Source of the DNA: Nocardia neocaledoniensis | Lineage (GTDB): Bacteria > Actinomycetota > Actinomycetes > Mycobacteriales > Mycobacteriaceae | Length of the DNA stretch: 64,000 nucleotides | Direction: 5' to 3' | Assembly: GCF_003182135.1 (NCBI RefSeq) | Contig: NZ_QGTL01000011.1 | Coordinates: forward strand, 124,001 to 188,000 | Shown: in pieces, positions 53,969 through 62,125 of the stretch | Position numbering within the stretch: position 1 is the stretch's first letter | Layout of the letters: every line of letters begins with the position of its first letter | Position numbers and translations under genes: made by a program | The notes under the pieces: generated by a model | What the model saw: the letters and a program-made list of their open reading frames with translations, nothing else | The model's database searches: none | Told to the model about the DNA's origin: nothing

Positions 53969-54009
53969 GCACAGGGGCGCGACACCGGCTCGGTGTCGCG
54001 CCCCTGTGC
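53969..54009. terminator. Strong bidirectional terminator
   Basis: A perfect 19-bp stem (53969-53987 with 53991-54009) around a 3-nt loop lies between the convergent protease and NUDIX genes. It can stop transcription from both sides. Confidence 0.85.
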
Positions 54010-54022
54010 GTGCGCTCGGTGC

Positions 54023-54574
54023 TCACGACATGCTGAGGCCGCGTTCGTGCATGAGGAGCAGGCCGTAGCCGGCGACGGCGTGGGCGTCGATGATCTCGCC
54101 GCGCAGGATCATCGCCTCGAACCGGGCGCGGGAGAACCAGGCGGTGCGCATGTCCTGTTCCTCGGGCTCGCGATCCGGCTCGCCCGGGGTGAGGTCGGTG
54201 GCCAGGAAGCAGTGCCCGCGCTGGCTGGTGGCGGCGGGCGCGGTCGCGAGGACGCCCAGCGGGGTCATCCGTCCGGCCCGCAGCCCCGTCTCCTCGCGCA
54301 ACTCGTTGTGCGCCAGTTCCACCGGCGAGGGCGACGTGCCCTGCGGTGGGGTGCCCGCCGGGAACTCCCAGTAGCGCTCGCCCAGCGGATACCGGAACTG
54401 CTCGACGAGGTGGAATCCCTCCCCGTCGAACGGGATCACCATCGCCCAGTCGACCTTGTCGACCACGGCGTAGATGCCGACGGAACCGTCGGTGCGGCGA
54501 ATCGTGTCCTCCCGCAGCCGCATCCACGGATTGGTGTAGATCGTGCGCGAGCTGAGCTGTTCCATGGCTTCCAT
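54023..54574 (-). CDS. NUDIX hydrolase (ADP-ribose pyrophosphatase type)
   Basis: A protein of 183 residues with a Nudix box at the expected position: GTPPQG...ELAHNELREETGLRAG (the REETG core is intact). VDWAMVIPFDGEGFHLVEQFRYPLGERYWEFPAGT precedes it, as in ADP-ribose or ADP-sugar pyrophosphatases. The ATG at 54574 is preferred because GGAGGTG lies nine bases upstream; another ATG at 54565 is in frame. It precedes no gene on its strand before the rrn-free gap to rnpB. Confidence 0.88.
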   Translation of the reverse strand: MEAMEQLSSRTIYTNPWMRLREDTIRRTDGSVGIYAVVDKVDWAMVIPFDGEGFHLVEQFRYPLGERYWEFPAGTPPQGTSPSPVELAHNELREETGLRAGRMTPLGVLATAPAATSQRGHCFLATDLTPGEPDREPEEQDMRTAWFSRARFEAMILRGEIIDAHAVAGYGLLLMHERGLSMS

Positions 54575-54629
54575 GGTGCCCCAATCACCTCCGGCGACAG
54601 GCCGGAACGAGCGGTGGGGCATCGGCTCG

Positions 54630-55517
54630 TCACGGGCGCAGCACGGAGACCAGGAAGTCGGTCTGGTCGCGCACGACCTGCTCGAACACGTCGTCGAAGT
54701 ACACGTCGAAGTGGCCGACCGGGTACTGCTTGACCACGGCGTGCTTGGTGCGCTCGGCGGCCTTGCGGGTCGGCGCGGCGGGCGCCACCGAATCGTGCTC
54801 GGCGATCGCGTAGAACACCGGCACCTTCAGCGCCTTCGCCCGGCGGCCCGGCGAATCGAACAGCGTCGAGAACGCCACCCGCGCACCGACCTTCGGCCGA
54901 TAGGTGTCGCTCTCCTCGGCGAGCCTGCCGAAACCCTCCGGCACGTCGGGCGCGCTCATCAGCGCCGCGGCCCGCTTGCGCCCGGCCAGCCGGATCCGCA
55001 CCGGCTTGCGCCGCAGCGGGCCGAACAGCAGGTCGGTCGCGGCGATCGTGCTGACCTTGGTCAGGCTGATCGGCCCCTTCGCCATCGCCGAGGCCCAGCC
55101 GCTGGTGAACGGCACCTGCGCGACGACCGCGGCGAGATAGTCGTCGTCGGGCGCCACCGACAACACGTGCCCCCCGCCGAAGGACGTGCCCCACAACGCG
55201 ATCCGCGTGGCGTCGAACCCGCGGATGCTGCGCGCGTACGCGATCGCCGCCTTCCAGTCCGCGCGCTGGCGAGCGATGTTGAGCACCTGCCGCGGTGCCC
55301 CCTCGCTGGCCCCGAAATGCCGGTAGTCGAACGCCAGCACCCCCATTCCCGCCGCGACGAACCGCCGCGCATACCGATCCAACCCCATCTCGCGGGTGGC
55401 CCCCAGCCCGTGCCCCATGATCACCAACGGTCGCGGCCGGGGAGCACCGTCGGGCAGATACAGCCACGCAGCGCACTGCTGCTCACCCGAGGGGAAACTG
55501 ACGTCGACACGTTCCAT
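54630..55517 (-). CDS. Alpha/beta hydrolase (dienelactone-hydrolase-like/peptidase S9-like)
   Basis: A protein of 295 residues with PLVIMGHGLGATREMGLDRYARRFVAAGMGVLAFDYRHFGAS, the nucleophile elbow IALWGTSFGGGHVL, and late VFYAIAEHDSVAPAAPT (Asp) and YPVGHFDVYFDD (His), so the triad is complete. Long basic stretches (KPVRIRLAGRKRAAAL) lie in the cap region. No signal peptide is seen. The substrate is unknown, most likely an ester. It is divergent from rnpB with a ~33-bp gap. Confidence 0.85.
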   Translation of the reverse strand: MERVDVSFPSGEQQCAAWLYLPDGAPRPRPLVIMGHGLGATREMGLDRYARRFVAAGMGVLAFDYRHFGASEGAPRQVLNIARQRADWKAAIAYARSIRGFDATRIALWGTSFGGGHVLSVAPDDDYLAAVVAQVPFTSGWASAMAKGPISLTKVSTIAATDLLFGPLRRKPVRIRLAGRKRAAALMSAPDVPEGFGRLAEESDTYRPKVGARVAFSTLFDSPGRRAKALKVPVFYAIAEHDSVAPAAPTRKAAERTKHAVVKQYPVGHFDVYFDDVFEQVVRDQTDFLVSVLRP

Positions 55518-55550
55518 GAGTGACAAAGGTACCGAGTATCCTGTACGAGC

Positions 55551-55959
<409 letters not shown>

Positions 55960-55967
55960 CGCACGAG

Positions 55968-56010
55968 CGACGAAAGCGGCGGTCCCCCAGGGGAACCGCC
56001 GCTTTCGTCG
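55968..56010. terminator. Intrinsic terminator of rnpB, shared with the lipoprotein gene
   Basis: A perfect 16-bp stem (arms 55968-55983 and 55995-56010) with an 11-nt loop follows rnpB by 8 bases. The GAAAGCGGCGG arm has TTTC on the other side, and the stem also sits 12 bases after the stop of the convergent lipoprotein gene. Confidence 0.85.
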
Positions 56011-56021
56011 TGCCGCGGGGC

Positions 56022-56387
56022 TCAGCACATGAGCTTGACCGTCTCGTAGATCGTCTTCGCCTCGTCGTTGGTGGCGGTGGTCGCGCCGTTCTTGGAGTAC
56101 GTGACGACCGCGGCCACGGTGTCGGCCTCGGACTTGCCGGCCTTGATGTCGCTGCAGGTCAGGTTCAAGACGTTGGCGACCGCCGCGTCGTCACGGCCCT
56201 CGGCCAGCTTCGGGAAGGCGTTGCGGTAACTCACCACGAACATGCCCGCCTTGGTGGCGTCCACCTTGGTGGCGGGCGCTGCGGTGGTCGAGGTGGCGGG
56301 GGAAGCCGAGGAATCGTCGCCGCAGCCGGCCAGAAGCAGGGCGAGGACGGTGGCGCTGGCCGCGATGGCGGCGGTTGTTCTACTCAC
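56022..56387 (-). CDS. Small lipoprotein of unknown function
   Basis: A protein of 121 residues with a signal peptide and lipobox (ATVLALLLAGCGDDSS), a Ser/Thr/Ala-rich linker and a helical domain with two cysteines (LTCSDI and KLMC at the very C-terminus) that likely form a disulfide. The GTG start is preferred because an upstream TTG gives an overlong n-region. Similar short lipoproteins are frequent in Nocardia; no function is known. Confidence 0.65.
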   Translation of the reverse strand: MSRTTAAIAASATVLALLLAGCGDDSSASPATSTTAAPATKVDATKAGMFVVSYRNAFPKLAEGRDDAAVANVLNLTCSDIKAGKSEADTVAAVVTYSKNGATTATNDEAKTIYETVKLMC

Positions 56388-56472
56388 GGAGCGGGATGCT
56401 AGCGCCCCAGAAAACAAGTCGCCCCCCGTGCGGTGAACGGGAGGCGACAGGTACTCGATCGAACCGGGTGCG

Positions 56473-56565
56473 TTACTGGGGGTTGATCATGAGCATCTGG
56501 GCCCAGTACGAGGCCGCGTCAGGGCCGAGAATCGGCAAGAGGTAATCGAAAATCAGCGACGACAT
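56473..56565 (-). CDS. Possible 30-residue hydrophobic peptide
   Basis: The ATG at 56565 follows a GGGAG element at ten bases and opens a 30-codon frame ending in TAA. The peptide begins MSSLIFDYLLPILG and ends YWAQMLMINPQ. It is hydrophobic and amphipathic with many aromatic residues, and the local base composition is lower in GC than its surroundings. It could be a small membrane protein or a leader peptide. Coding is not proven. Confidence 0.4.
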   Translation of the reverse strand: MSSLIFDYLLPILGPDAASYWAQMLMINPQ

Positions 56566-56791
56566 GCGTTCGGAACTCCCATTTATCGACGTCGGTGCCG
56601 CACCGCCCGGCGTATGCCGGGAGTGCCGCCGCCACAGTAACAATTGCGGCCCGAGCCGTGTCGAGTCGGTGAATATGCGCGGGAAGTCGCCGGGAACGTG
56701 AGCGAGGTCATAGAGTGTTCGCCGTCGGCAGGGCTCGAGGCCACGGTTGCGGGCCCACACACATTCGATCCCGGAAGCAGGTCTTATTTAC

Positions 56792-57124
56792 ATGCGGGTA
56801 GTTCGTTCCATTGTCGCCGGTGCGCTGATCGCCGGAGCCGCCGCCGTGCTCTCCTCGCTGGGTGCCGGATCGGCGAACGCGGTCGCGGTGACCCCGCTCG
56901 CGGGTGGGGTCCAGGTCGACCTCAGCCCGGCCGATACCGCCTGGGTGCACCAGACCCGGTTCGGTCTGACCGTCGCCGGCTTGCCGCACCCGTCGGCTGC
57001 CTCGTTCGGTCAGGCGCTCGACGCGGCCGCGACCGTGTCCTCGTCGGTGCCCAACGGTCGGGTCACCTTCACCGTGTACGGCCCGTTCGATCAGCTCAAC
57101 GGCACCATGCTGGCGCTGCAGTAG
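56792..57124 (+). CDS. Small secreted protein
   Basis: A protein of 110 residues with a signal peptide (MRVVRSIVAGALIAGAAAVL, cut near GSANA) and a short mature domain (VAVTPLAGGVQVDLSPADTAWVHQTRFGL, then RVTFTVYGPFDQLNGT). No cysteine or known domain is seen. The layout is typical of small exported proteins of the group. It ends 20 bases before the ribonuclease gene and may be co-transcribed with it. The 226 bases before it contain its promoter and no recognisable gene. Confidence 0.65.
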   Translation: MRVVRSIVAGALIAGAAAVLSSLGAGSANAVAVTPLAGGVQVDLSPADTAWVHQTRFGLTVAGLPHPSAASFGQALDAAATVSSSVPNGRVTFTVYGPFDQLNGTMLALQ

Positions 57125-57144
57125 GCACTCGCTACCCTGCCAGG

Positions 57145-58575
57145 ATGGAACTCCATCAGCGGATCGTCTCGGCGCCGGTCGACTTCGGCGCCATCCGTTC
57201 CGAATTCGGGCTGGCCTCGGACTATCCGGCCGAGGCCGTCTCGAATGCCCGCGACGCGGTCGACGCGTTCGCGGGCACCCGGGTCGACCGGACCGAGATC
57301 GAGTTCGTCACCATCGACCCGCCCAGCGCCATGGATCTGGACCAGGCGCTGCATCTCGAACGCACGTCGACCGGATTCACCCTGCACTACGCGATCGCCG
57401 ATCTCGGCGCCGTGATCGTGCCCGGCAGCGCGCTCGCCCGCGAATCCGAGTCGCGCGGCCAGACCTTCTATCTGCCCGACGGCACCGTCCCACTGCACCC
57501 GACGGTGCTGTCCGAGGGCACCGCCAGCCTGCTGCCCGGCGTCGACCGGCCCGCCGCGCTGTGGACCATCGAGCTCGACGACACCGCGACCCCGCTGGCC
57601 TTCTCGGTGACGCGCGCGCTCGTGCGCTCCCGCGAACGCTTCGACTACGCCCAGGTGCAGGCCGCCGCCGACGCGGGCGCCCTGCACCCCTCGCTCGCCG
57701 CCCTGCCCGAGTTCGGCCGGCTGCGGATCGAGGCGGGTCTCGACCGTGGCGCGATCTCGCTGCGCCTGCCGTCCCAGGACGTGGTGCGCGACGGCGACAA
57801 GTGGCGCCTCGAACTCGAACCACGCACCGCCGCCGACGACTGGAACGAGCAGGTCTCGCTGCTCACCGGCATGTGCGCGGCACGGATCATGCTCGAGCAC
57901 AAGGGAACTCCGCTCGGCCTGCTGCGCACCATGCCCTCGCCGCCGGAGTCCGCGATCGCCTCGATGCGGCGCACGGCCGCGGCGCTCGACGTCGACTGGC
58001 CCGCGGACATGCCGGTCGGGCGGATGCTGGCCGGGCTGGATCCCAACACCCCCGCCGCCCTCGTGCTGATGTCGGAGGCGACGAGCCTGCTGCGCGGCGC
58101 GAGCTACACGCTGCTCGGTGAGCTCACCGACCCGGCCGAGGACCAGCTGACCCACAGCGCCATCGGCGCCCCGTACGCGCATGTCACCGCGCCGCTGCGG
58201 CGCCTCGCCGACCGCTTCACCACCGAGATCTGCCTGGCCTACTGCGCGGGCACGGAGGTCCCCGGGTGGGTCACCGACGGCCTCGCCGCGGCCGCGGACA
58301 CCTTGCGCCGCACGGACTCGGTGGCCGGCAAGGTCGACCGCGCCTGCGTCGACCTCACCGAGGCCACCGTCTTGACCCCGCGCGTCGGGACCGAGTTCAA
58401 CGCCCTGGTTCTGCGGGAGGCCAACGGCTCGCGCGAGGCGGAGATCTTCGTCGTCGACCCGCCGATCCTGGCCAGGTGCACCGGCAAACCCCCCGAGGGC
58501 GAACACGTCTCCGTCCGCCTCGTCACAGCCGACAGCGCTTCCCGCACCATCGAATTCGCCTACCCGACGGACTGA
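57145..58575 (+). CDS. RNB-domain ribonuclease (RNase II/R family)
   Basis: A 3'-5' exoribonuclease-like protein of 476 residues. The catalytic core of the RNB domain is VTIDPPSAMDLDQALHLER, with the four Asp ligands placed as in RNase II. HYAIADLGAVIVPGSALARESESRGQTFYLPDGTVPLHPTVLSEGTASLLPG and YAHVTAPLRRLADRFTTE follow. It lacks N-terminal cold-shock domains and a long S1 domain, like other short actinobacterial members. The ATG follows CCAGG. A 155-base stretch after the stop holds nothing clear. Confidence 0.9.
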   Translation: MELHQRIVSAPVDFGAIRSEFGLASDYPAEAVSNARDAVDAFAGTRVDRTEIEFVTIDPPSAMDLDQALHLERTSTGFTLHYAIADLGAVIVPGSALARESESRGQTFYLPDGTVPLHPTVLSEGTASLLPGVDRPAALWTIELDDTATPLAFSVTRALVRSRERFDYAQVQAAADAGALHPSLAALPEFGRLRIEAGLDRGAISLRLPSQDVVRDGDKWRLELEPRTAADDWNEQVSLLTGMCAARIMLEHKGTPLGLLRTMPSPPESAIASMRRTAAALDVDWPADMPVGRMLAGLDPNTPAALVLMSEATSLLRGASYTLLGELTDPAEDQLTHSAIGAPYAHVTAPLRRLADRFTTEICLAYCAGTEVPGWVTDGLAAAADTLRRTDSVAGKVDRACVDLTEATVLTPRVGTEFNALVLREANGSREAEIFVVDPPILARCTGKPPEGEHVSVRLVTADSASRTIEFAYPTD

Positions 58576-58730
58576 CCGCCCACTCGGCGCCGGACACCTT
58601 TCGGCCACGTCGCGCGCACCACGGCGAGGGGCGATGACCTGCTGACCGTTTCGCCGGACGCGAGCGGCTCCGGAGATGCGCCACCGCACGTCGAGGCGCG
58701 GCGGACCCGGTGCGCTCGGCCGGACTCCGA

Positions 58731-59582
58731 TCAATCGCCGGTGGAGACCAGGGCGGCGGCCCCGGGATAGCGGGCCAGGGCTCGGCCCGCCGCGGCCTCC
58801 TCGGTGTCGGCCAGGAGTTCGTACAGGGTGGCGGTGGACCCGTGGGCGCCGGCGGCGACCGCCATGATGTGCTCGCGGGATTCGACGGCGTCGCGGTGGT
58901 CACCGAGGATCGACTGCAGGCGCTTGGCACGGGTGCCGAGCTCGGTGGCGTCGTCGCCGAGGACCTCGCCCGCCGCCTCGCAGGAATACCGTAACCGCTT
59001 GGCGCCCTTGCGGATGTCGTGCAGCAGCTCGACCCGGTCCGCCGGTGCGGCGGTGGGTTCGGCGAAGATCATCTTGCGCAGCCGCTTGCGGTCGCGGCGC
59101 AGCACGTGCTCGAACACCGGGCGGGCCTTCTCGCGCGCGAGGTCGGGATCGAGCGGGGCGGCGGTCCGCCAGGTCGCGAGCGTCTCGGCGAGGTGGCGGT
59201 AGCGCATGCTGTCGAGCTCGGTGAGCACGGCCTCGTGCGCCCGGGAGTAGGCGTTGCGGGACGCGCCGACGAGCGCCGCGGTCACTTCCTCTGGCACTTC
59301 CTCGTGCGCGGCGAGCAGGTCGGCGAACCGATCGGCGCGCACCTCCGCGTCGCGCGCCACTCCGAGCAGGTCGGCCAGCCACTTCAGCTCGGTGACGGTC
59401 GCCGCCGCCTGATCGGCGTCGAAGGCGTCGCGATAGGACCGCAGCACACTGCGCAGACGGCGCGTGGCCACCCGCATCTGGTGCACCGAGTCGTCGGCGT
59501 CGGCGCGTACGTCGGGTTCGGCGGCCAGCAGCCGATCGATGTCCTCGCGCAGTGCCGCGAGGACGGCTTTTCCGGCCTTCAT
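58731..59582 (-). CDS. CHAD-domain protein
   Basis: An all-helical protein of 283 residues with the conserved histidine/arginine pattern of CHAD domains: DDSVHQMRVATRRLRSVLRSYRDAF and LHDIRKGAKRLRYSCEAAGEVLG. CHAD domains bind polyphosphate through basic surfaces and often accompany CYTH phosphatases; no CYTH gene is seen next to it here. It is 4 bp downstream of the prolyl aminopeptidase gene, so it is likely the distal gene of a unit with it. Confidence 0.9.
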   Translation of the reverse strand: MKAGKAVLAALREDIDRLLAAEPDVRADADDSVHQMRVATRRLRSVLRSYRDAFDADQAAATVTELKWLADLLGVARDAEVRADRFADLLAAHEEVPEEVTAALVGASRNAYSRAHEAVLTELDSMRYRHLAETLATWRTAAPLDPDLAREKARPVFEHVLRRDRKRLRKMIFAEPTAAPADRVELLHDIRKGAKRLRYSCEAAGEVLGDDATELGTRAKRLQSILGDHRDAVESREHIMAVAAGAHGSTATLYELLADTEEAAAGRALARYPGAAALVSTGD

Positions 59583-59586
59583 GACC

Positions 59587-60549
59587 TCAGCCCCGCTTTC
59601 CGAACAGATCCGTCGCCTCGACCAGGTGGTGGGTGATGCCCGGTTCGTGGGCGGTGTGGCCCGCGTCCTCCACGATGTGCAGCGTCGAGCCGGGCCACGC
59701 GGTGTGCAGGTCCCACGCGCTCACCGCCGGGCAGACGATGTCGTGGCGACCCTGCACGATGACGCCGGGCAGGTGCGCGATCCGATCCATGTCACGCAGC
59801 AACTGTCCCTCGTCGAGAAATCCGCCGTGCCGGAAATAGTGGTTTTCGATCCGCGCGAAGGCCAGCGCGAAGCGCGCCTCACCGGTCTCGGCGATCCGGT
59901 CCGGCGCGGGCAGCAGGGAACTGGTCGCGCCCTCCCACGTCGACCAGGCCACGGCCGCGTCCAGTGCCACCCGCTCGTCGGGGGAGTGCAGCAACCGGTG
60001 ATACACCTCGACCAGATCGCTGTCGCGCTCCTCGGCGGGCACCGGCGCCAGGAACTTCGCCCACTCGGCCGGGTACACGTTGCCCGCCGCGCCGTTGTAG
60101 TACCAGTCGATCTCCTTGCGGCGCAACAGGAAGATCCCGCGCAGCACCAGTTCGGTGACCCGCTCGGGGTGGGCCTGGGCATAGGCCAGGCCGAGGGTGG
60201 AACCCCACGAGCCGCCGAACACCTGCCACCGCTCGATCCCGAGATGTTCGCGCAGCAGTTCCATGTCGGCGATCAGGTGCGGTGTCGTGTTGAACTCGAG
60301 GCTCGCGCCGTCGGCGATGTGCGGCACCGACTTTCCGCAGCCGCGCTGATCGAACAGCACGATCCGGTACACGTCGGGGTCGAAGAATCGCCGTTGCAGC
60401 GGGCCGGTGCCGCCGCCGGGTCCGCCGTGCACGAAGACCACCGGCTTGCCCTCGGGGTTTCCGCTGCTCTCCCAGTACACCGACTGGCCGTCGCCGACGT
60501 CGAGCAGCCCGTGCGCGTACGGCTCGATCTCGGGGTAGAGCTCGCGCAT
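59587..60549 (-). CDS. pip: Prolyl aminopeptidase (proline iminopeptidase)
   Basis: A peptidase S33 of 320 residues that removes N-terminal proline. It has the oxyanion segment VVFVHGGPGGGTGPLQRRFFDPDVYRIVLFDQRGCGKS, nucleophile elbow VFGGSWGSTLGLAYAQAHPERV, cap-domain GIFLLRRKEIDWYYNGAAGNVYPAEW, and late GRHDIVCP (Asp) and EDAGHTAHEP (His). The start codon overlaps the stop of the upstream lipoprotein gene by one base (ATGA). It is cytoplasmic. Confidence 0.93.
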   Translation of the reverse strand: MRELYPEIEPYAHGLLDVGDGQSVYWESSGNPEGKPVVFVHGGPGGGTGPLQRRFFDPDVYRIVLFDQRGCGKSVPHIADGASLEFNTTPHLIADMELLREHLGIERWQVFGGSWGSTLGLAYAQAHPERVTELVLRGIFLLRRKEIDWYYNGAAGNVYPAEWAKFLAPVPAEERDSDLVEVYHRLLHSPDERVALDAAVAWSTWEGATSSLLPAPDRIAETGEARFALAFARIENHYFRHGGFLDEGQLLRDMDRIAHLPGVIVQGRHDIVCPAVSAWDLHTAWPGSTLHIVEDAGHTAHEPGITHHLVEATDLFGKRG

Positions 60550-60980
60550 CACAGCACCAGTCCCGAAGCGAGATCGGGCAATTCGAGCGCGGTGAGCGCC
60601 TCGGTGCGCACGTCGGCGCACGACTTCGTGGTGACCCGGTCGATCACCGTCTTGTCGGCGAGCACCTGCTGACCGAGCCCGGCGTTGCGCACCGTCCAGT
60701 CGAGCACCATCGCGTTGAGCGAGAGCCGGCCCAGCGTCGGCCCCTGCACCCGGAAGTTGGACAGCTCCGGCCGCAGCATGTCGCACAGCTGGGCCGCTGT
60801 GGCGTCGCTGATCGCCGCGTCACCGGTCGCGGCGCCGGGCGTGCTGCTCGGCGCCGCGGTGGTGCTGCTCGCCTCATCCGAGGGCGTGACTTCCACACTG
60901 CCGCAGGCGGTCAGGCTCGCGACGGCGAGCGCGCCCGCCAGCGCCAGCCCGGTGCGGATCTTCCAACGGCGATGCGGCAT
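60549..60980 (-). CDS. Small lipoprotein of unknown function
   Basis: A protein of 143 residues with a lipobox at VASLTACGSVEV, a Ser/Thr/Pro linker and a helical domain with two cysteines (AAQLCDML and TTKSCADVRT). It resembles the other small lipoproteins in the window (56.0 kb) in layout and Cys placement; homology between them is possible but not shown. It starts the pip transcription unit. Confidence 0.7.
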   Translation of the reverse strand: MPHRRWKIRTGLALAGALAVASLTACGSVEVTPSDEASSTTAAPSSTPGAATGDAAISDATAAQLCDMLRPELSNFRVQGPTLGRLSLNAMVLDWTVRNAGLGQQVLADKTVIDRVTTKSCADVRTEALTALELPDLASGLVL

Positions 60981-61057
60981 CGAAACCTCTACTCGTGTCG
61001 ACGGATGTCGTCATCGAGTCTGCCACCTGCCGGCGCGGTGAGGCGCCGGCGCTCGCC

Positions 61058-61912
61058 TCAGAAGCTGTGCTCGGGACCGGGGAAGGTGCCCCGGCGGACC
61101 TCGTCGGCGTAGGCCGCGGCGGCCGCGCGCAGTTCGTCGCCGACCTTGCCGAAGCGCTTGACGAACTTGGCGGTCTTGCCGCTGGTGTAGCCCGCCATGT
61201 CCTGCCAGACCAGCACCTGCGCGTCGCAGTCGGCGCCCGCGCCGATGCCGACGGTCGGGATCGTGAGCTTGCGGGTGACCTGGCCCGCCAGCTCGGCCGG
61301 GACCATCTCCATGACGACGGAGAACGCGCCGGCTTCCTGTACGGCGAGCGCGTCGGCGATGAGCTGCTCGGCGCCGTCGCCACGGCCCTGTACCCGGAAC
61401 CCGCCCAGGGTGTTCACGCTCTGCGGGGTGAACCCGATGTGCGCCATCACCGGAATGCCGGCGGCGGTGATCAGCGCGATCTGCTCGGCGACGCGTTCGC
61501 CGCCCTCGAGCTTCACCGCGTGCGCGCCGCCCTCCTTCATGAACCGGGTGGCGGTCGCCAGCGCCTGCTGCGGCGAGGACTCGTAGGTGCCGAAGGGCAG
61601 GTCGGCGACGACGAGCGCGTGCGGCGCGCCGCGGACGACGCCGCGCACCAGCGGGATGAGCTCGTCGACGGTGATCGGCACGGTGGTGTCGTAGCCGTAC
61701 ACCACGTTGGCGGCGGAGTCGCCCACCAGCAGGACCGGAATGCCCGCTTCCTCGAACAGGCGCGCGGAGGAGTAGTCGTAGGCCGTCAGCATCGACCAGC
61801 GCTCGCCCTCGGCCTTCATCTGCTGCAGATGCTGGACGCGGGTCTTGCGGCGGGGCTTGGTCTCGGCGGGAGCGGCACCGTAGGCAGGGGTCTGCTCAGC
61901 GGAATCGGACAT
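61058..61912 (-). CDS. panB: 3-methyl-2-oxobutanoate hydroxymethyltransferase
   Basis: An enzyme of 284 residues that makes ketopantoate for pantothenate synthesis. Motifs are RVQHLQQMKAEGERWSMLTAYDYSSARLFEEAGIPVLLVGDS, VVADLPFGTYESSPQQALATATRFMKEGGAHAVKLEGG, MAHIGFTPQSVNTLGGFRVQGR and TIPTVGIGAGADCDAQVLVWQDMAG; the Mg ligands and catalytic Glu are in place. The N-terminus has an extra ~25 residues, as in mycobacterial PanB. The second of two consecutive ATGs has better spacing to GAGGG. It corresponds to Rv2225 and is divergent from the Hip1-like gene, as in M. tuberculosis. Confidence 0.93.
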   Translation of the reverse strand: MSDSAEQTPAYGAAPAETKPRRKTRVQHLQQMKAEGERWSMLTAYDYSSARLFEEAGIPVLLVGDSAANVVYGYDTTVPITVDELIPLVRGVVRGAPHALVVADLPFGTYESSPQQALATATRFMKEGGAHAVKLEGGERVAEQIALITAAGIPVMAHIGFTPQSVNTLGGFRVQGRGDGAEQLIADALAVQEAGAFSVVMEMVPAELAGQVTRKLTIPTVGIGAGADCDAQVLVWQDMAGYTSGKTAKFVKRFGKVGDELRAAAAAYADEVRRGTFPGPEHSF

Positions 61913-62125
61913 CATCGTCCCTCTTTCGTCTGGTTCCTCGAGGCCCGAATCGGGTCCCCGGGTTTTTCTGACGAAACCAGTGTGCCACCTCGGGCCGAGC
62001 CGATTTAAGGGCCGCACCCGGTGTGATCGGTCACAGCGCCGGTTCGGCTACCGTGAAACCAGCCCAGTCGAGCGGATCGGGCGCATCGTGTTGTGCGCCG
62101 TGCGGCGCGGAAAGGTGGGCCCACT

